Shown: piece by piece, positions 1 through 10,400 of the stretch | How the letters are laid out: every line of letters begins with the position of its first letter | Position numbering within the stretch: the first letter of the stretch is position 1 | Assembly: GCF_030315745.1 (NCBI RefSeq) | Contig: NZ_JASXSH010000018.1 | Location: 1-64,000 of the forward strand | Direction of reading: 5' to 3' | Length of the DNA stretch: 64,000 nucleotides | From: Gordonia heveisoli | GTDB taxonomy: Bacteria; Actinomycetota; Actinomycetes; Mycobacteriales; Mycobacteriaceae | Made by a program: the position numbers and the translations under genes | The notes under the pieces: generated by a model | Database searches by the model: none | Told to the model about the DNA's origin: nothing | Seen by the model: only the letters and a program-made list of their open reading frames with translations

Positions 1-108
1 GTCGGAGCCACCGGAGCAGGCAGCGAGCAACACTGACAGCACGGCGGTCAGGATCAACACCGTCATTGGGCGACGCTCAAACTCGACGCGAAACGGAGTG
101 CTTTGCAT
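1..108 (-). CDS. Lipoprotein, N-terminal part only (runs off left edge)
   Basis: Only the first 36 codons are in the window; the reading frame is open to base 1. It encodes a basic N-region, a hydrophobic stretch and the lipobox LLAAC followed by SGGSD, so the product should be a diacylglyceryl-modified lipoprotein exported by Sec or Tat. The ATG at 108 has the ribosome binding site AAGGTGAGG six bases upstream; an ATG at 114 in the same frame touches that site and is less likely. The start lies 14 bases after the stop of the 763-residue protein, so the two are almost certainly co-transcribed. Mature function cannot be judged from this fragment. Confidence 0.75.
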   Translation of the reverse strand, partial: MQSTPFRVEFERRPMTVLILTAVLSVLLAACSGGSD

Positions 109-122
109 ATTCATCCTCACCT

Positions 123-2414
123 TCACCCAACTGGAGCGGTGGGGTCTTTAGGCATTTGAGGGCCAGGCTGTCCAGGAATGTCAGGGGCGCGCCTTCCGTC
201 GTCATAACCCTGGCTCCACGAATCGGAGATTCTCAGCATTAAATATTTCCAATCGGGATCACCGTGGACTGCGTTCCAATCGGGTTTTCCGTCGGTGAAC
301 CATTCTGGGTTTTCTTTGGCAATCTCCGGATGGATCTGTGAATATCCAACAAACTGGCTGAACTTCAGCACCTGCGGGTCATTGAGTGTGTCCACCCACG
401 TGGCACTGTTTCCCTGAACAGCTCCGGATTGTTGACCTGGTGCTGTTCCTGCCAACGCATCGCTGAGGGGTGACAATCCCAGTGCAATCAGAGCGCCTGG
501 CGGGAAAAGGCTGGCGGCATCTTTGGCTGTTCCGATGGCTTTCAAGCGATTTTCGTACTCGGCCATGCGGTGTGCATTCTGATCGTCAGAAAGTTGGTGG
601 ACTGCCAGTTGATTTCCATCGACCATTGCTTGAGCTAACACGCCCGTATATTGGCCGTAAACCCCATTGCCGGTGAGTCCGTAGCGATAAGCGAACTCAT
701 TCTCCAGACGTGATGCGGCCAAGTTTAGATTCGCCGCCGCAACACCGTCAGTATTCAGTGCACGAAATATGTTCTGGAGCTCCCCGGGGGTTCGAGTGTT
801 AATATCGTGGCCTGGCAATGTTTGCAGATCGCCTTCAAGAACGAAATCGGCCAGATAAGGTTCGATAGCCTTCTCGACAATTCGTGCGGCATCAGCGTTG
901 AGGACCTCAATTCTTCCGCCATCGCCGATGTTTGCACTGGTGCCGAGGTAGTGACCGAGCGCGTTGGCTGCATCATGTGCGAGTCCGGCGGAAGCCGGGT
1001 TTGGTGAATTGGCCTCCGCACCCACCCAGTCGTACAGCCCATGAAGGCCTGCGGTGTGCTTGCCGAAGGACTGCGAATTGAGGTCGTTCAGATGCGACCA
1101 GGCATTATAGTGTCCGCCATTATCGCAAGTGACGTCCATATTCTTGCCTGTAATGAAGTCATGCGTAGCGATGTGGTCTTGTGACGCTGTTACCAGTGCA
1201 TCACTGAGGAGCTTATCGAGCTGATCTGTACCGAGCTTCATGCCAGGTGACATCGCACGACCGCTCTCTGCGGTGGCACCGTTGATCTCGGCAACTTGTT
1301 TCTCGATTCCTCGATTTATGTCCGATCCCTGTAATCCGGCATCTCCGTGAGAAATAAAGTCTGAGAGGGCTCGGAGATCACTTAGTCCATCAATATTATA
1401 GTAGTGATGGTAGGTTCCGGGGGCCTGCTCGTTCTCGTCAGGCAAGGCTTGATAAGCATTTGAAGTGAGATTTCGTGTCAACAACGAACGGATCTGATTC
1501 GGCACCTGCGCCATGCCTCCTCGGTCGCCGTCGGCTGTTCTGAGGTTGGGGATACCCATCATTTCGACTGCGGCTGCGAGGTTGTGTTGAATCTGTTTGT
1601 GATGGGGTCCTTCGCCGATCTTGAGAATATCGGACATCGACTTTCCGTCGAGTCCGCGATTGATCTTGGTGAGAAAGTCGAACTGACCCTGGCTTAATTC
1701 GAAAGGCTTCCCCGTTCGCATAGCCTGGAGTTGTTCTGGCGTGAGCATTGCGCCTGCCGCGAGTGCGCGGCGCTCGAAGTCTGTCAGGGCCGTACCTGCG
1801 GAGAGCTTCTTGGCGATCGTTTGGCCGAGGCCGCCGCCGAGTGCGGCACGTGCGGGAGCCAATCGATTGATATCTTGTGTCGCGGCATCGATCGCGCGGG
1901 CGCATGCTGTGTCTGCCGCGTCGAACTCGTGTGCGAGCCGGGTCAGCTTCGTCGTCGCGGTCTTGGCCTCGTTCAGACGCCTCGCCTTGAGGTCCGCGAG
2001 CAGTTGCATTCCGTTGGGTACGTCAAGCCCGTTGACTAGCAGTTCCGCGACCGCGTAGTTATAGCCATCGGTGACCGCCCAATTTTGTGCGACATCGAAG
2101 CCGTCGGCCACGTAGCCGCTCGTAAGCGACTTGAGCTTGCCCGTCAACCGCGACATGTCGTCCTTGCCTGCCGTGATTGCTGCGGCAAGGTCCTCCATTG
2201 CGAAGGCGGTACGGCGGAACTCTTGATTCTCGTCGACGGCGCGGATCTCGGCGGCGCTGTGGGTTTGGCCGGTCCAGTCCAATGCGGTGATGGTCTTCAC
2301 GACATTCTTGCCGTCGTATTTTATCTGCGTCGCCAGTCGCGTGGCCTCGGTCGCGGCCTTCTCCATGTTGTGGAAATGAAGCGCTTCCACTTGCGATCGT
2401 GTGGGGGTAGCCAT
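123..2414 (-). CDS. Large helical protein of a type VII secretion-linked cassette (TPR-repeat-region-like)
   Basis: A 763-residue, mostly alpha-helical protein with no signal peptide or membrane segment. The N-terminal 200 residues are charged and heptad-rich; the middle contains a FERRALAAGAMLTPEQLQAM / GKPFELSQGQFDFLTKI region that resembles, from memory, the 'TPR repeat region' proteins of mycobacteria (Rv0026/Rv3899c type). The C-terminus is Pro/Gly-rich. Only two cysteines are evident (TACARA, DVTCDN). Its ATG shares one base with the stop of the EspC-like gene (TGATG), so the two are translationally coupled, as EspC/EspA-type ESX partners often are. I infer a T7SS substrate or partner, perhaps an effector; the enzymatic activity, if any, is unknown. 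Base composition is visibly more A/T-rich than the trp genes beside it. Confidence 0.6.
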   Translation of the reverse strand: MATPTRSQVEALHFHNMEKAATEATRLATQIKYDGKNVVKTITALDWTGQTHSAAEIRAVDENQEFRRTAFAMEDLAAAITAGKDDMSRLTGKLKSLTSGYVADGFDVAQNWAVTDGYNYAVAELLVNGLDVPNGMQLLADLKARRLNEAKTATTKLTRLAHEFDAADTACARAIDAATQDINRLAPARAALGGGLGQTIAKKLSAGTALTDFERRALAAGAMLTPEQLQAMRTGKPFELSQGQFDFLTKINRGLDGKSMSDILKIGEGPHHKQIQHNLAAAVEMMGIPNLRTADGDRGGMAQVPNQIRSLLTRNLTSNAYQALPDENEQAPGTYHHYYNIDGLSDLRALSDFISHGDAGLQGSDINRGIEKQVAEINGATAESGRAMSPGMKLGTDQLDKLLSDALVTASQDHIATHDFITGKNMDVTCDNGGHYNAWSHLNDLNSQSFGKHTAGLHGLYDWVGAEANSPNPASAGLAHDAANALGHYLGTSANIGDGGRIEVLNADAARIVEKAIEPYLADFVLEGDLQTLPGHDINTRTPGELQNIFRALNTDGVAAANLNLAASRLENEFAYRYGLTGNGVYGQYTGVLAQAMVDGNQLAVHQLSDDQNAHRMAEYENRLKAIGTAKDAASLFPPGALIALGLSPLSDALAGTAPGQQSGAVQGNSATWVDTLNDPQVLKFSQFVGYSQIHPEIAKENPEWFTDGKPDWNAVHGDPDWKYLMLRISDSWSQGYDDGRRAPDIPGQPGPQMPKDPTAPVG

Positions 2415-2764
2415 CAGCGGCGGCGTTGTGACGGATCCCAGGAACCGTTGAAGTCGCCCAGTGAGCCGACCCTCACTGAGGCGCGCTCATCGGTGTCTTG
2501 GAATGTGTCTGCGGCCTTCTTCAACACCGTCTCCCAGGCGCCGAGCCGTCCCCGAACGACCTCAACGGCGGTTTCCGCGGCGACCGAAGCCGCCCGGATC
2601 TTGGCGGCTGTATCGGTTCCCTTGATGCCGGCGGCGCCGAAATGAAGTGACATGGTCGCGCTTGACGCGCTCTGGTACATGCCTAATGCGTCGGCTCCGG
2701 TGGCCGGCAAGGTGGAAATGGTATTTGCTGCGGAACGCAGCGAATCTGGACTTACCTTGAGCAC
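2414..2764 (-). CDS. EspC-like type VII secretion substrate (PF10824-like)
   Basis: A 116-residue helical hairpin protein beginning LKVSPDSLRSAANTIS, the typical opening of ESX EspC-family (DUF2580) proteins, and ending with AADTFQDTDE, which corresponds to the family's C-terminal YxxxD export signal with F replacing Y. I chose the GTG at 2764 because AGGGGGAG stands at optimal distance; a GTG at 2827 would add 21 residues without a visible binding site. It is the first gene of the three-gene minus-strand cassette and is translationally coupled to the 763-residue protein. Expected role: co-secreted partner or carrier for export through an ESX apparatus. No ESX core component lies in the window. 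Confidence 0.7.
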   Translation of the reverse strand: MLKVSPDSLRSAANTISTLPATGADALGMYQSASSATMSLHFGAAGIKGTDTAAKIRAASVAAETAVEVVRGRLGAWETVLKKAADTFQDTDERASVRVGSLGDFNGSWDPSQRRR

Positions 2765-2936
2765 GTCAACTCCCCCTGTTAACTCACGCCTAAGCTCCAC
2801 TGGAACCTCAAGGGTCACTTGGGTCACCGAGTGCAGCGATTGTAGCCGAGATCACTGAGATGGTCGGCAGCCGTCTCAGGGTGCCCTCTGGCGTGGTGTG
2901 ACCCAGCCCGGTCGGATGTCGTGTTCACCACCCGTC

Positions 2937-2942
2937 TACCCT
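2937..2942 (+). promoter_or_regulatory. Candidate -10 element of trpC
   Basis: TACCCT fits the actinobacterial TANNNT -10 pattern and would give a leader of about 28 bases ending in the GGAAAGGGGA ribosome binding site of trpC. No convincing -35 hexamer, leader peptide or attenuator was seen in the 148 bases between the EspC-like gene and trpC. Confidence 0.4.
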
Positions 2943-2976
2943 GATATCCACCGTCACGGAAAGGGGACCATTCGCC

Positions 2977-3795
2977 GTGAGTACGCCCACCGTTCTCGAT
3001 TCCATCATCGAGGGAGTGAAAGCTGACGTCGCTGCTCGTGAAGCCGTGCTCGATTACGAGGCGGTGAAGGCAGCGTCTGCCAAGGCCCCCGCCCCCAGAG
3101 ATGCCATGGCCGCGCTACGCCAGCCCGGCATCGGCGTGATCGCCGAGGTCAAGCGCGCCAGCCCGTCCAAAGGTGACCTGGCCACCATCGCCGATCCGGC
3201 CGAGCTGGCCAGTGCCTACGAAGCCGGTGGTGCGCGCATCATCAGTGTGCTGACCGAGGAACGTCGCTTCCGTGGTTCGCTCGCCGACCTCGACAGTGTG
3301 CGTGCCGCGGTCAACATCCCGGTGCTGCGCAAGGACTTCATCGTCGGGCCGTATCAGATTCACGAGGCTCGGGCGCACGGTGCGGACGTCATCCTGCTGA
3401 TCGTCGCCGCGCTGGAACAGAATGTGCTGTCCGCGTTGCTCGATCGCACCGAGAGTCTGGGTATGACGGCCCTCGTCGAGGTGCACACCGAGGAAGAGGC
3501 CGACCGTGCGCTGGAGGCCGGGGCCTCCGTCGTCGGCATCAACGCGCGCAACCTCAAGACCCTTGAGGTGGACCGGGATTCGTTCGCGCGGATCGCTCCG
3601 GGGCTGCCCACCGAGATCATTCGGGTCGCCGAGTCGGGGGTGCGCGGCACCGCCGATCTGCTGGCCTACGCCGGTGCGGGCGCCGACGCGGTCCTCGTCG
3701 GTGAGGGCCTGGTCACCAGCGGTGACCCCCGTGCTGCGGTGAGTGAGCTGGTGACCGCCGGCGCTCACCCATCTTGTCCGAAACCTGTTCGCTGA
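2977..3795 (+). CDS. trpC: Indole-3-glycerol phosphate synthase
   Basis: Converts carboxyphenylaminodeoxyribulose phosphate to indole-3-glycerol phosphate in tryptophan synthesis. The 272-residue protein is a complete TIM barrel with family motifs in order: [12 protein letters not shown] (catalytic Lys), [36 protein letters not shown] and [10 protein letters not shown]. The GTG start at 2977 has GGAAAGGGGA upstream. It heads a trpC-trpB-trpA-lgt block. In related genomes trpE and a small Trp-associated membrane protein usually precede trpC; here the neighbour is instead the opposite-strand T7SS-like cassette, so trpE must lie beyond the window or elsewhere. Confidence 0.97.
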   Translation: MSTPTVLDSIIEGVKADVAAREAVLDYEAVKAASAKAPAPRDAMAALRQPGIGVIAEVKRASPSKGDLATIADPAELASAYEAGGARIISVLTEERRFRGSLADLDSVRAAVNIPVLRKDFIVGPYQIHEARAHGADVILLIVAALEQNVLSALLDRTESLGMTALVEVHTEEEADRALEAGASVVGINARNLKTLEVDRDSFARIAPGLPTEIIRVAESGVRGTADLLAYAGAGADAVLVGEGLVTSGDPRAAVSELVTAGAHPSCPKPVR

Positions 3796-3848
3796 CAACG
3801 GGCATGGGCATGCCCATGTCGTGTGAACCCGATCGTGTGGGAGTTTTC

Positions 3849-5168
3849 GTGTCCTCTGCATCCCTGCCCGCGGCGAGCGTCGGTCTGACGACCCGCACCT
3901 CGGTCGAACCCGATGAGGGCGGCCATTTCGGCGTCTACGGCGGACGCCACGTGCCCGAGGCGCTGATGGCGGTCATCGAAGACGTGACCGCCACCTACCT
4001 CAAGATGCGCGCCGACGACGATTTCCTCAACGAACTCGACCGGCTGCAGCGGCATTACACGGGGCGGCCGTCACCGCTCTACGAAGCTGCTCGGCTGAGT
4101 GAATTCGCGGGTGGGGCACGGATCTTCCTCAAGCGTGAGGATCTCAACCACACCGGATCGCACAAGATCAACAATGTGCTCGGTCAGGCGCTGTTGGCCC
4201 AGCGGATGGGTAAGACCCGCATCATCGCCGAGACCGGAGCCGGTCAGCACGGGGTCGCCACCGCCACCGCGTGTGCCCTGCTCGGCCTCGAATGTGTCAT
4301 CTACATGGGACGGGTGGACACCGACCGGCAGGCGCTCAACGTGGCCCGGATGCGGCTGCTCGGTGCCGAGGTGATCGCCGTGGACAACGGCTCGGCCACC
4401 CTCAAGGACGCCATCAACGAGGCGATGCGGGACTGGGTCACCAACGCGCACAACACTTATTACGCCTTCGGCACGGCTGCCGGACCGCACCCGTTCCCGA
4501 TGATGGTGCGCGACCTGCAGCGTGTCGTCGGCCTGGAATCGCGGGCGCAGATCCTCGATCAGGCGGGACGTCTGCCCGATGCGGTGGTCGCCTGTGTCGG
4601 CGGCGGTTCCAACGCGATCGGCATCTTCCACCCGTTCATCGACGACGAGTCGGTGAAGCTGGTCGGTTACGAGGCGGCCGGCGACGGTGTGGAAACCGGC
4701 CGGCACGCCGCGACCTTCACCGGTGGCACGCCGGGTGCCTTCCAGGGCGCCTACTCCTACCTGCTGCAGGACGAAGACGGTCAGACCATCGAATCGCATT
4801 CGATCTCGGCGGGTCTGGACTATCCGGGTGTCGGTCCTGAGCACGCCTATCTGAAGGACATCGGCCGCGCCGACTACCGTCCGATCACCGATACCGAGGC
4901 GATGGATGCGCTCGCCCTGCTGAGTCGTCGCGAGGGCATCATCCCGGCCATCGAGTCGGCACACGCCGTCGCCGGTGCGCTCAAGCTGGGTGCCGAGCTG
5001 GGGGAGGGCGCCATCATCGTGGTGAGCCTGTCCGGCCGTGGCGACAAGGATGTGGATACTGCGGCCCGCTGGTTCCACTTGTTCGACCCGCCGCCCTCCC
5101 AAGACGAGGCCGCCGCCGAACACACCGCCGCCGCCGACAACGCCGCACAGACAGGAGCCGACGCATGA
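3849..5168 (+). CDS. trpB: Tryptophan synthase beta subunit
   Basis: Pyridoxal-phosphate enzyme joining indole and serine to make tryptophan; works as an alpha2-beta2 complex with TrpA. The 439-residue product shows [17 protein letters not shown], the PLP lysine in HTGSHKINN (about K106), the ETGAGQHG loop, the phosphate-binding GGGSNAIG and the C-terminal SGRGDKD. The GTG at 3849 is chosen because GGGAG lies five bases upstream; an upstream in-frame start at 3774 would overlap trpC and add 25 atypical residues. The C-terminus carries an extra Ala/Asp/Glu-rich tail of about 25 residues beyond the usual end. The 3' end overlaps trpA by four bases (ATGA). Confidence 0.97.
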   Translation: MSSASLPAASVGLTTRTSVEPDEGGHFGVYGGRHVPEALMAVIEDVTATYLKMRADDDFLNELDRLQRHYTGRPSPLYEAARLSEFAGGARIFLKREDLNHTGSHKINNVLGQALLAQRMGKTRIIAETGAGQHGVATATACALLGLECVIYMGRVDTDRQALNVARMRLLGAEVIAVDNGSATLKDAINEAMRDWVTNAHNTYYAFGTAAGPHPFPMMVRDLQRVVGLESRAQILDQAGRLPDAVVACVGGGSNAIGIFHPFIDDESVKLVGYEAAGDGVETGRHAATFTGGTPGAFQGAYSYLLQDEDGQTIESHSISAGLDYPGVGPEHAYLKDIGRADYRPITDTEAMDALALLSRREGIIPAIESAHAVAGALKLGAELGEGAIIVVSLSGRGDKDVDTAARWFHLFDPPPSQDEAAAEHTAAADNAAQTGADA

Positions 5169-5974
5169 CCGCGACCACCGGGCCGTCGAAGCTGGGGCCG
5201 GTCTTCGCCGGATGCCGGGCCGAGGGTCGTGCCGCGCTGATCGGTTACCTGCCCGTCGGTTTCCCGACCGTCGAGGATTCGGTGACCTCCTTCCGCACCA
5301 TGGTCGACGCGGGCTGCGACATCATCGAGGTCGGCGTGCCGTATTCGGACCCGGTGATGGACGGCCCGACCATCCAGGCGGCCGCCGACACCGCTCTGCA
5401 GAACGGTGTCCGGGTGCGCGACGTCTTCACCGCGGTCGAGGCGATCGCCGCGGCCGGTGGCCAGTCGGTGGTGATGAGTTACTGGAATCCGGTGTTGCAG
5501 TACGGCGTCGACAAGTTCGCCCGCGACCTCGCCAACGCGGGCGGCGCGGGTGTCATCACCCCGAATCTGATCCCCGAGGAGGGTGCCGCCTGGCACGCCG
5601 CCTCCGACGACTATGGCCTGGACCGGATCTATCTGGTGGCGCCGTCGTCGACGCCCGAACGCATCGCCCTGACCGTCGACGCCTCGCGCGGCTTCGTCTA
5701 CGCGGCGTCGACGATGGGTGTCACCGGCGCCCGCGACGCCGTCTCCGACATGGCACCTGACCTGTGCGCACGCGTGCGCGCCTACTCCGACATCCCCATC
5801 GGTGTCGGGCTCGGCGTCCGCAACCGTGAGCAGGCCGCCGAGATCGCCGCCTACTCCGACGGCGTGATCGTCGGTTCGGCACTGGTCACTGCGGCCCACG
5901 CCGGTCAGGACCGGTTGGCCGAACTGGTCGCCGATCTGGCCGAGGGTGTACGCGGCCGACACGCCACCGTCTGA
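5165..5974 (+). CDS. trpA: Tryptophan synthase alpha subunit
   Basis: Cleaves indole-3-glycerol phosphate to indole and glyceraldehyde-3-phosphate and channels indole to TrpB. The 269-residue TIM barrel shows GYLPVGFP, then the two catalytic acids in EVGVPYSDP and MDGPTIQ (E55 and D66, eleven apart as in the family), [16 protein letters not shown] and the phosphate-binding [12 protein letters not shown] and GVIVGSALV. The ATG overlaps the trpB stop by four bases, giving translational coupling and the expected 1:1 stoichiometry. Confidence 0.97.
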   Translation: MTATTGPSKLGPVFAGCRAEGRAALIGYLPVGFPTVEDSVTSFRTMVDAGCDIIEVGVPYSDPVMDGPTIQAAADTALQNGVRVRDVFTAVEAIAAAGGQSVVMSYWNPVLQYGVDKFARDLANAGGAGVITPNLIPEEGAAWHAASDDYGLDRIYLVAPSSTPERIALTVDASRGFVYAASTMGVTGARDAVSDMAPDLCARVRAYSDIPIGVGLGVRNREQAAEIAAYSDGVIVGSALVTAAHAGQDRLAELVADLAEGVRGRHATV

Positions 5975-5991
5975 CCAAGGCGCCGGCACGC

Positions 5992-5997
5992 TAGGGT
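5992..5997 (+). promoter_or_regulatory. -10 element of lgt (leaderless)
   Basis: TAGGGT is followed by exactly six bases and then the GTG start of lgt, the arrangement typical of leaderless transcripts in Mycobacteriales. It lies 17 bases after the trpA stop, so lgt can be expressed independently of trp. No ribosome binding site is present before the GTG. Confidence 0.6.
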
Positions 5998-6003
5998 GGC
6001 TGC

Positions 6004-7176
6004 GTGACGCTGCCGACGACGACGCTGGCCTATATCCCGAGTCCGCCGCAGGGCGTGTGGGACCTGGGACCGTTCCCGCTCCGCGCCTACGCGCTGTGCA
6101 TCATCGCCGGGATCGTCGTCGCCGTCTGGTGGGGAAACCGCCGGTGGGTGGCCCGCGGTGGCCAGCCCGGTGAAGTGCTCGACGTCGCCATCTGGGCGGT
6201 GCCGTTCGGTCTGATCGGTGGCCGGATCTATCACCTGATCACCGACTGGAAGACCTACTTCGGTGATGTTCCGGGCGGCAAGGATCCCATCGACGCCATT
6301 AAGATCTGGGACGGTGGTCTCGGTATCTGGGGTGCGGTCATCTTCGGCGCCCTCGGTGCCTGGATCGGTGCCCGCAGCCGCGGGATCCGGCTGCCGGCCT
6401 TCGGCGATGCGATCGCGCCCCCGATCCTGCTCGCCCAGGCGATCGGTCGGCTCGGCAATTACTTCAACCAAGAGCTCTACGGTCGGTCCACCGATCTGCC
6501 GTGGGGTCTCAAGATCTACGACCGCGTCGATGACAACGGGTATCGCGACCCCGGACTGATCAGCGGTGTCTCCAATGGGCACGTGGTCGACATCGTGCAC
6601 CCGACATTCCTGTACGAACTGCTGTGGAACCTGCTCATCGTCGTGCTCCTGGTGGTCGTCGACCGCCGGTATCGGATCGGGCACGGCCGGCTCTTCGCGC
6701 TGTACGTCGCCGGCTACTGCCTGGGGCGCTTCGGTGTCGAACTGCTGCGCGACGACCATGCCTCGCTGATCGCCGGGGTCCGCGTCAACGTCTTCACCTC
6801 GGCCTTCTTCTTCGTGTGCGCGCTGATCTACTTCTTCCTGGCCACCAAGGGGCGTGAACAGGGGCTGAGCATCTACCACCCCGACCGTGCCGCCGAACTG
6901 GAACAGCAGGGTTTCGTCGGCTACATCGACGACCGCTACGACGACTACCCCGACGACACCGAGCTCGACGACACCGAGACCGAGCCCGACGAGGCTGAAT
7001 CCGACGACACCGAGCCCGACGAGGCCCAGCCCGACGAGGCCGAGCCCGACGACACCGAGCCCGACGACACCGAGCCCGAAGCAGAAGCAGATGCCGAGGC
7101 GGACATCGCCGAGCCCAGCCCGGACACCCCAGACGCCTCCGACACCCCCGACGACTCCGACACGTCCCGTTCCTGA
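6004..7176 (+). CDS. lgt: Prolipoprotein diacylglyceryl transferase with long acidic tail
   Basis: Inner-membrane enzyme that transfers diacylglycerol from phosphatidylglycerol to the lipobox cysteine of prolipoproteins. The 390-residue protein has seven hydrophobic segments, the N-terminal PFPLRAYALCIIAG, the GGRIYHLITDW region and the signature GRLGNYFNQELYG near residue 147. The last 75 or so residues form an extremely acidic, low-complexity tail (repeats of EPDD, EPDE and DDTE) presumably in the cytoplasm. Start is the leaderless GTG. Synteny trpA-lgt is common in actinobacteria. Catalytic assignment is firm; the tail function is unknown. Confidence 0.95.
   Translation: MTLPTTTLAYIPSPPQGVWDLGPFPLRAYALCIIAGIVVAVWWGNRRWVARGGQPGEVLDVAIWAVPFGLIGGRIYHLITDWKTYFGDVPGGKDPIDAIKIWDGGLGIWGAVIFGALGAWIGARSRGIRLPAFGDAIAPPILLAQAIGRLGNYFNQELYGRSTDLPWGLKIYDRVDDNGYRDPGLISGVSNGHVVDIVHPTFLYELLWNLLIVVLLVVVDRRYRIGHGRLFALYVAGYCLGRFGVELLRDDHASLIAGVRVNVFTSAFFFVCALIYFFLATKGREQGLSIYHPDRAAELEQQGFVGYIDDRYDDYPDDTELDDTETEPDEAESDDTEPDEAQPDEAEPDDTEPDDTEPEAEADAEADIAEPSPDTPDASDTPDDSDTSRS
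6950..7085 (+). repeat. Tandem GAGCCCGACGA-type repeats inside lgt
   Basis: Imperfect 12- and 24-base units built on GACGACACCGAGCCC and GACGAGGC encode the acidic Lgt tail. Such in-frame codon-multiple repeats expand and contract by slippage, so tail length probably varies between strains. Confidence 0.75.
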
Positions 7177-7412
7177 CCCGACGCCCGTCGGATTTCTCAC
7201 ACCACCACCTGGGGATACGTCCATTTATGCAGCCGCGGTGTGACGGCGGTTCAGCTAGACTTGAATTTCGCGAAGTGCGGTCCGGCCACGCCGATCAGCC
7301 CCGGCGGTGAATCGACCTGGTTGCCGTGTTTCGCGCATTGTGCTCCACGGGCCAGCGCTGTCCCAGCGGACATCCAGCATGAGATTCGTCAGCGAATCGA
7401 GTGGAGGTAGAG

Positions 7413-10400
7413 ATGTTGTTTTCTGCGCTTCCGGTCAAGCAGGGCCTGTACGACCCCGACAATGAAGTCGATTCGTGCGGTGTGGCGATGGTCGCCGATA
7501 TCCATGGCCGACGCTCCCATTCGATTGTGGCCGATGGCCTTCTCGCGCTGGAGAATCTGGAGCATCGCGGGGCGGCCGGTGCGGAAGTCAACAGCGGTGA
7601 CGGTGCGGGCATCCTGATCCAGCTCCCCGACGAGTTGCTGCGGGCGACGACCGACTTCGCCCTGCCTGCCCCGACCGCCGCCGGGGACAACACCTATGCG
7701 GCAGGCACCTGCTTCCTGCCCACCGACCCGGCTCTCCGTCGGGAGGCGATCGCCCGGGTGACGGCGTTGGCCGACGCCGAGGGCATCACGATCCTCGGCT
7801 GGCGGGAACTGCCCGTCGACGCCGCACGGGCCGACATCGGTCAGACCGCGGTCGACTGCATGCCGCAGATGACCCAGCTCTTCGTGACCGTGGATCCGCC
7901 GGCAGGTGGCGAGCGGATCGGCGGCATCGACCTCGACCGGTACATCTATCCGTTCCGCAAGCAGGCCGAGCGCGTGACCCCGGAGATCGCCGACGCCGGT
8001 ACCGGCCTCTACTTCCCGTCGCTGTCGAGCCGGACCATCGTGTACAAGGGCATGCTCACCACGATGCAGCTGCCGCTCTACTACGACGACCTGCGCGACG
8101 AACGCTGCCTGAGTGCCGTCGCCATCGTCCACTCCCGGTTCTCGACCAACACCTTCCCGTCCTGGCCGCTGGCCCATCCGTTCCGCTTCGTGGCCCACAA
8201 TGGTGAGATCAACACGGTGCGCGGCAACCGGAATCGGATGCGGGCGCGGGAGGCATTGCTCGAAACGGATCTGATCCCCGGCGACCTCAAGCGCGCGTTC
8301 CCGATCTGCACTCCGGAGGCCTCCGATTCGGCCTCCCTCGACGAAGTCCTCGAATTGCTGCACCTCGGCGGTCGCAGCGTGTCGCACGCGGTGATGATGA
8401 TGGTTCCCGAGGCGTGGGAGAACGTCCCCGACCTCGAACCGAATCGGCGGGCGTTCCTGCAGTTCAACGCTTCGCTGATGGAGGCGTGGGATGGTCCGGC
8501 CTGTGTGACCTTCACCGATGGAACCGTGGTCGGTGCGGTGCTCGACCGCAACGGTCTGCGTCCGGGCCGCTGGTGGCAGACCCGGGACGGCCGCGTCATC
8601 CTGGCCTCGGAGGCCGGTGTACTCGGGGTGCCGGTCGACGAGGTGATCTCCAAGGGTCGGCTCGAACCGGGCCGGATGTTCCTGGTGGACACCGCGCAGG
8701 GCCGCATCATCCCCGACGAGGAGATCAAACGCGATCTCATCGGGGCCGAACCCTACGACGAGTGGCTGCACGCCGGGCTGCTCGACATCGCCACGCTGCC
8801 GCCGCGGCCGGTGTTCAAGCCCAACCACGACACGGTGATCCGCAGGCAGGTGTCCTTCGGTTACACCGAGGAGGATCTGCGCGTGCTGCTGACGCCGATG
8901 GCGGCGTCGGGGTACGAGCCGCTCGGATCGATGGGCACCGATACCCCGATTGCGGTGCTGTCCAAGCGTTCCCGGCTGCTCTACGACTATTTCGTCGAAC
9001 TGTTCGCACAGGTGACCAACCCGCCGCTGGACGCGATCCGTGAGGAGATCGTCACCTCACTGGCGCGGGTGATGGGACCGGAACAGAATCTGCTGGCGCC
9101 GACGGCGGCGTCGTGCCGTCAGATCCTGCTGCATGCGCCGGTGATCGACAATGCCGACCTCGCCAAACTCGTGCATATCAACGACGACGGCGACAACCCC
9201 GGCTTGTCGGCCACGGTGCTGAGTGGCTTGTACGAGGTCTCGGACGGTGGTGCGGGTCTGGCCCGCGGTCTGGAGGATCTGCGTGCGCGCGCCACCCAGG
9301 CGATCGCCGAGGGGCACACGACGCTGGTCATCTCCGACCGGCACACCGATCGTGATCATGCGCCGATCCCGTCGCTTCTCGCGACGTCGGCGGTCCATCA
9401 CCACCTGGTGCGGACCAAGGAGCGCACCAAGGTGGCGCTGGTGGTCGAGTCCGGCGACGCCCGCGAGGTGCACCACATCGCGCTGCTGATCAGCTTCGGC
9501 GCCGCCGCGGTGAACCCGTATCTGGCGCTGGAGTCCATCGAGGACCTCATCATCGAACGCGAGCTGATCGGCGTGCGGCCGTCGAAGGCGTTCCGGAACT
9601 ACATCGAGGCACTGAGCAAAGGTGTGCTGAAGGTGATGAGCAAGATGGGCATCTCGACCATCAGCTCCTATACCGGTGCGCAGGCCTTCGAGGCGGTCGG
9701 GTTGTCGTCGGAGGTGGTGCGCGAGTACTTCACCCGCACGGTGTCGCGAATCGAGGGCGTCGGACTCGACGAACTCGCGCGCGAGGTGGCCATCCGTCAT
9801 CATCGGGCGTTCCCGGAGAATCCGACCGAGCAGGTGTATCGGCGCCTGGAGATCGGTGGTGAATACCAGTACCGCCGTGAGGGTGAGTTGCATCTGTTCA
9901 CCCCGGAGACGATCTTCCTGCTGCAGCATGCGACGAAGACCGGCCGCGAGGACATCTTCCAGAAGTACTCCGACGAGGTCGACGCACTGTCGGCCAAGGG
10001 CGGCACGCTGCGGGGTCTGTTCGAATTCGATCTCGATGCCCGCGAACCCATCCCGATCGAGGAGGTGGAGCCGGTCGAGGACATCATGAAGCGGTTCAAC
10101 ACCGGTGCCATGAGTTACGGGTCGATCTCCGCGGAGGCTCACGAGACGATCGCTATCGCGATGAATCGGATTGGTGCCCGGTCGAATTCGGGAGAGGGCG
10201 GCGAGGACGTCGACCGGCTCTACGACCCGGCCCGACGCAGCGCGGTCAAGCAGGTGGCGTCTGGGCGTTTCGGCGTGACCAGCGACTACCTCATCAACGC
10301 CACCGACATCCAGATCAAGATGGCGCAGGGCGCGAAACCCGGTGAGGGCGGACAGCTGCCCGCGTACAAGGTGTATCCGTGGATCGCCAAGACCCGGCAT

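Noticed and set aside
2765..2976. Tryptophan leader peptide or attenuator upstream of trpC
   Set aside because: No short Trp-codon-rich frame and no paired hairpins were found.
5905..7224. 439-residue antisense frame over lgt rich in GLGVVGLG
   Set aside because: Its composition is the reverse translation of the lgt acidic repeats; no promoter or ribosome binding site.
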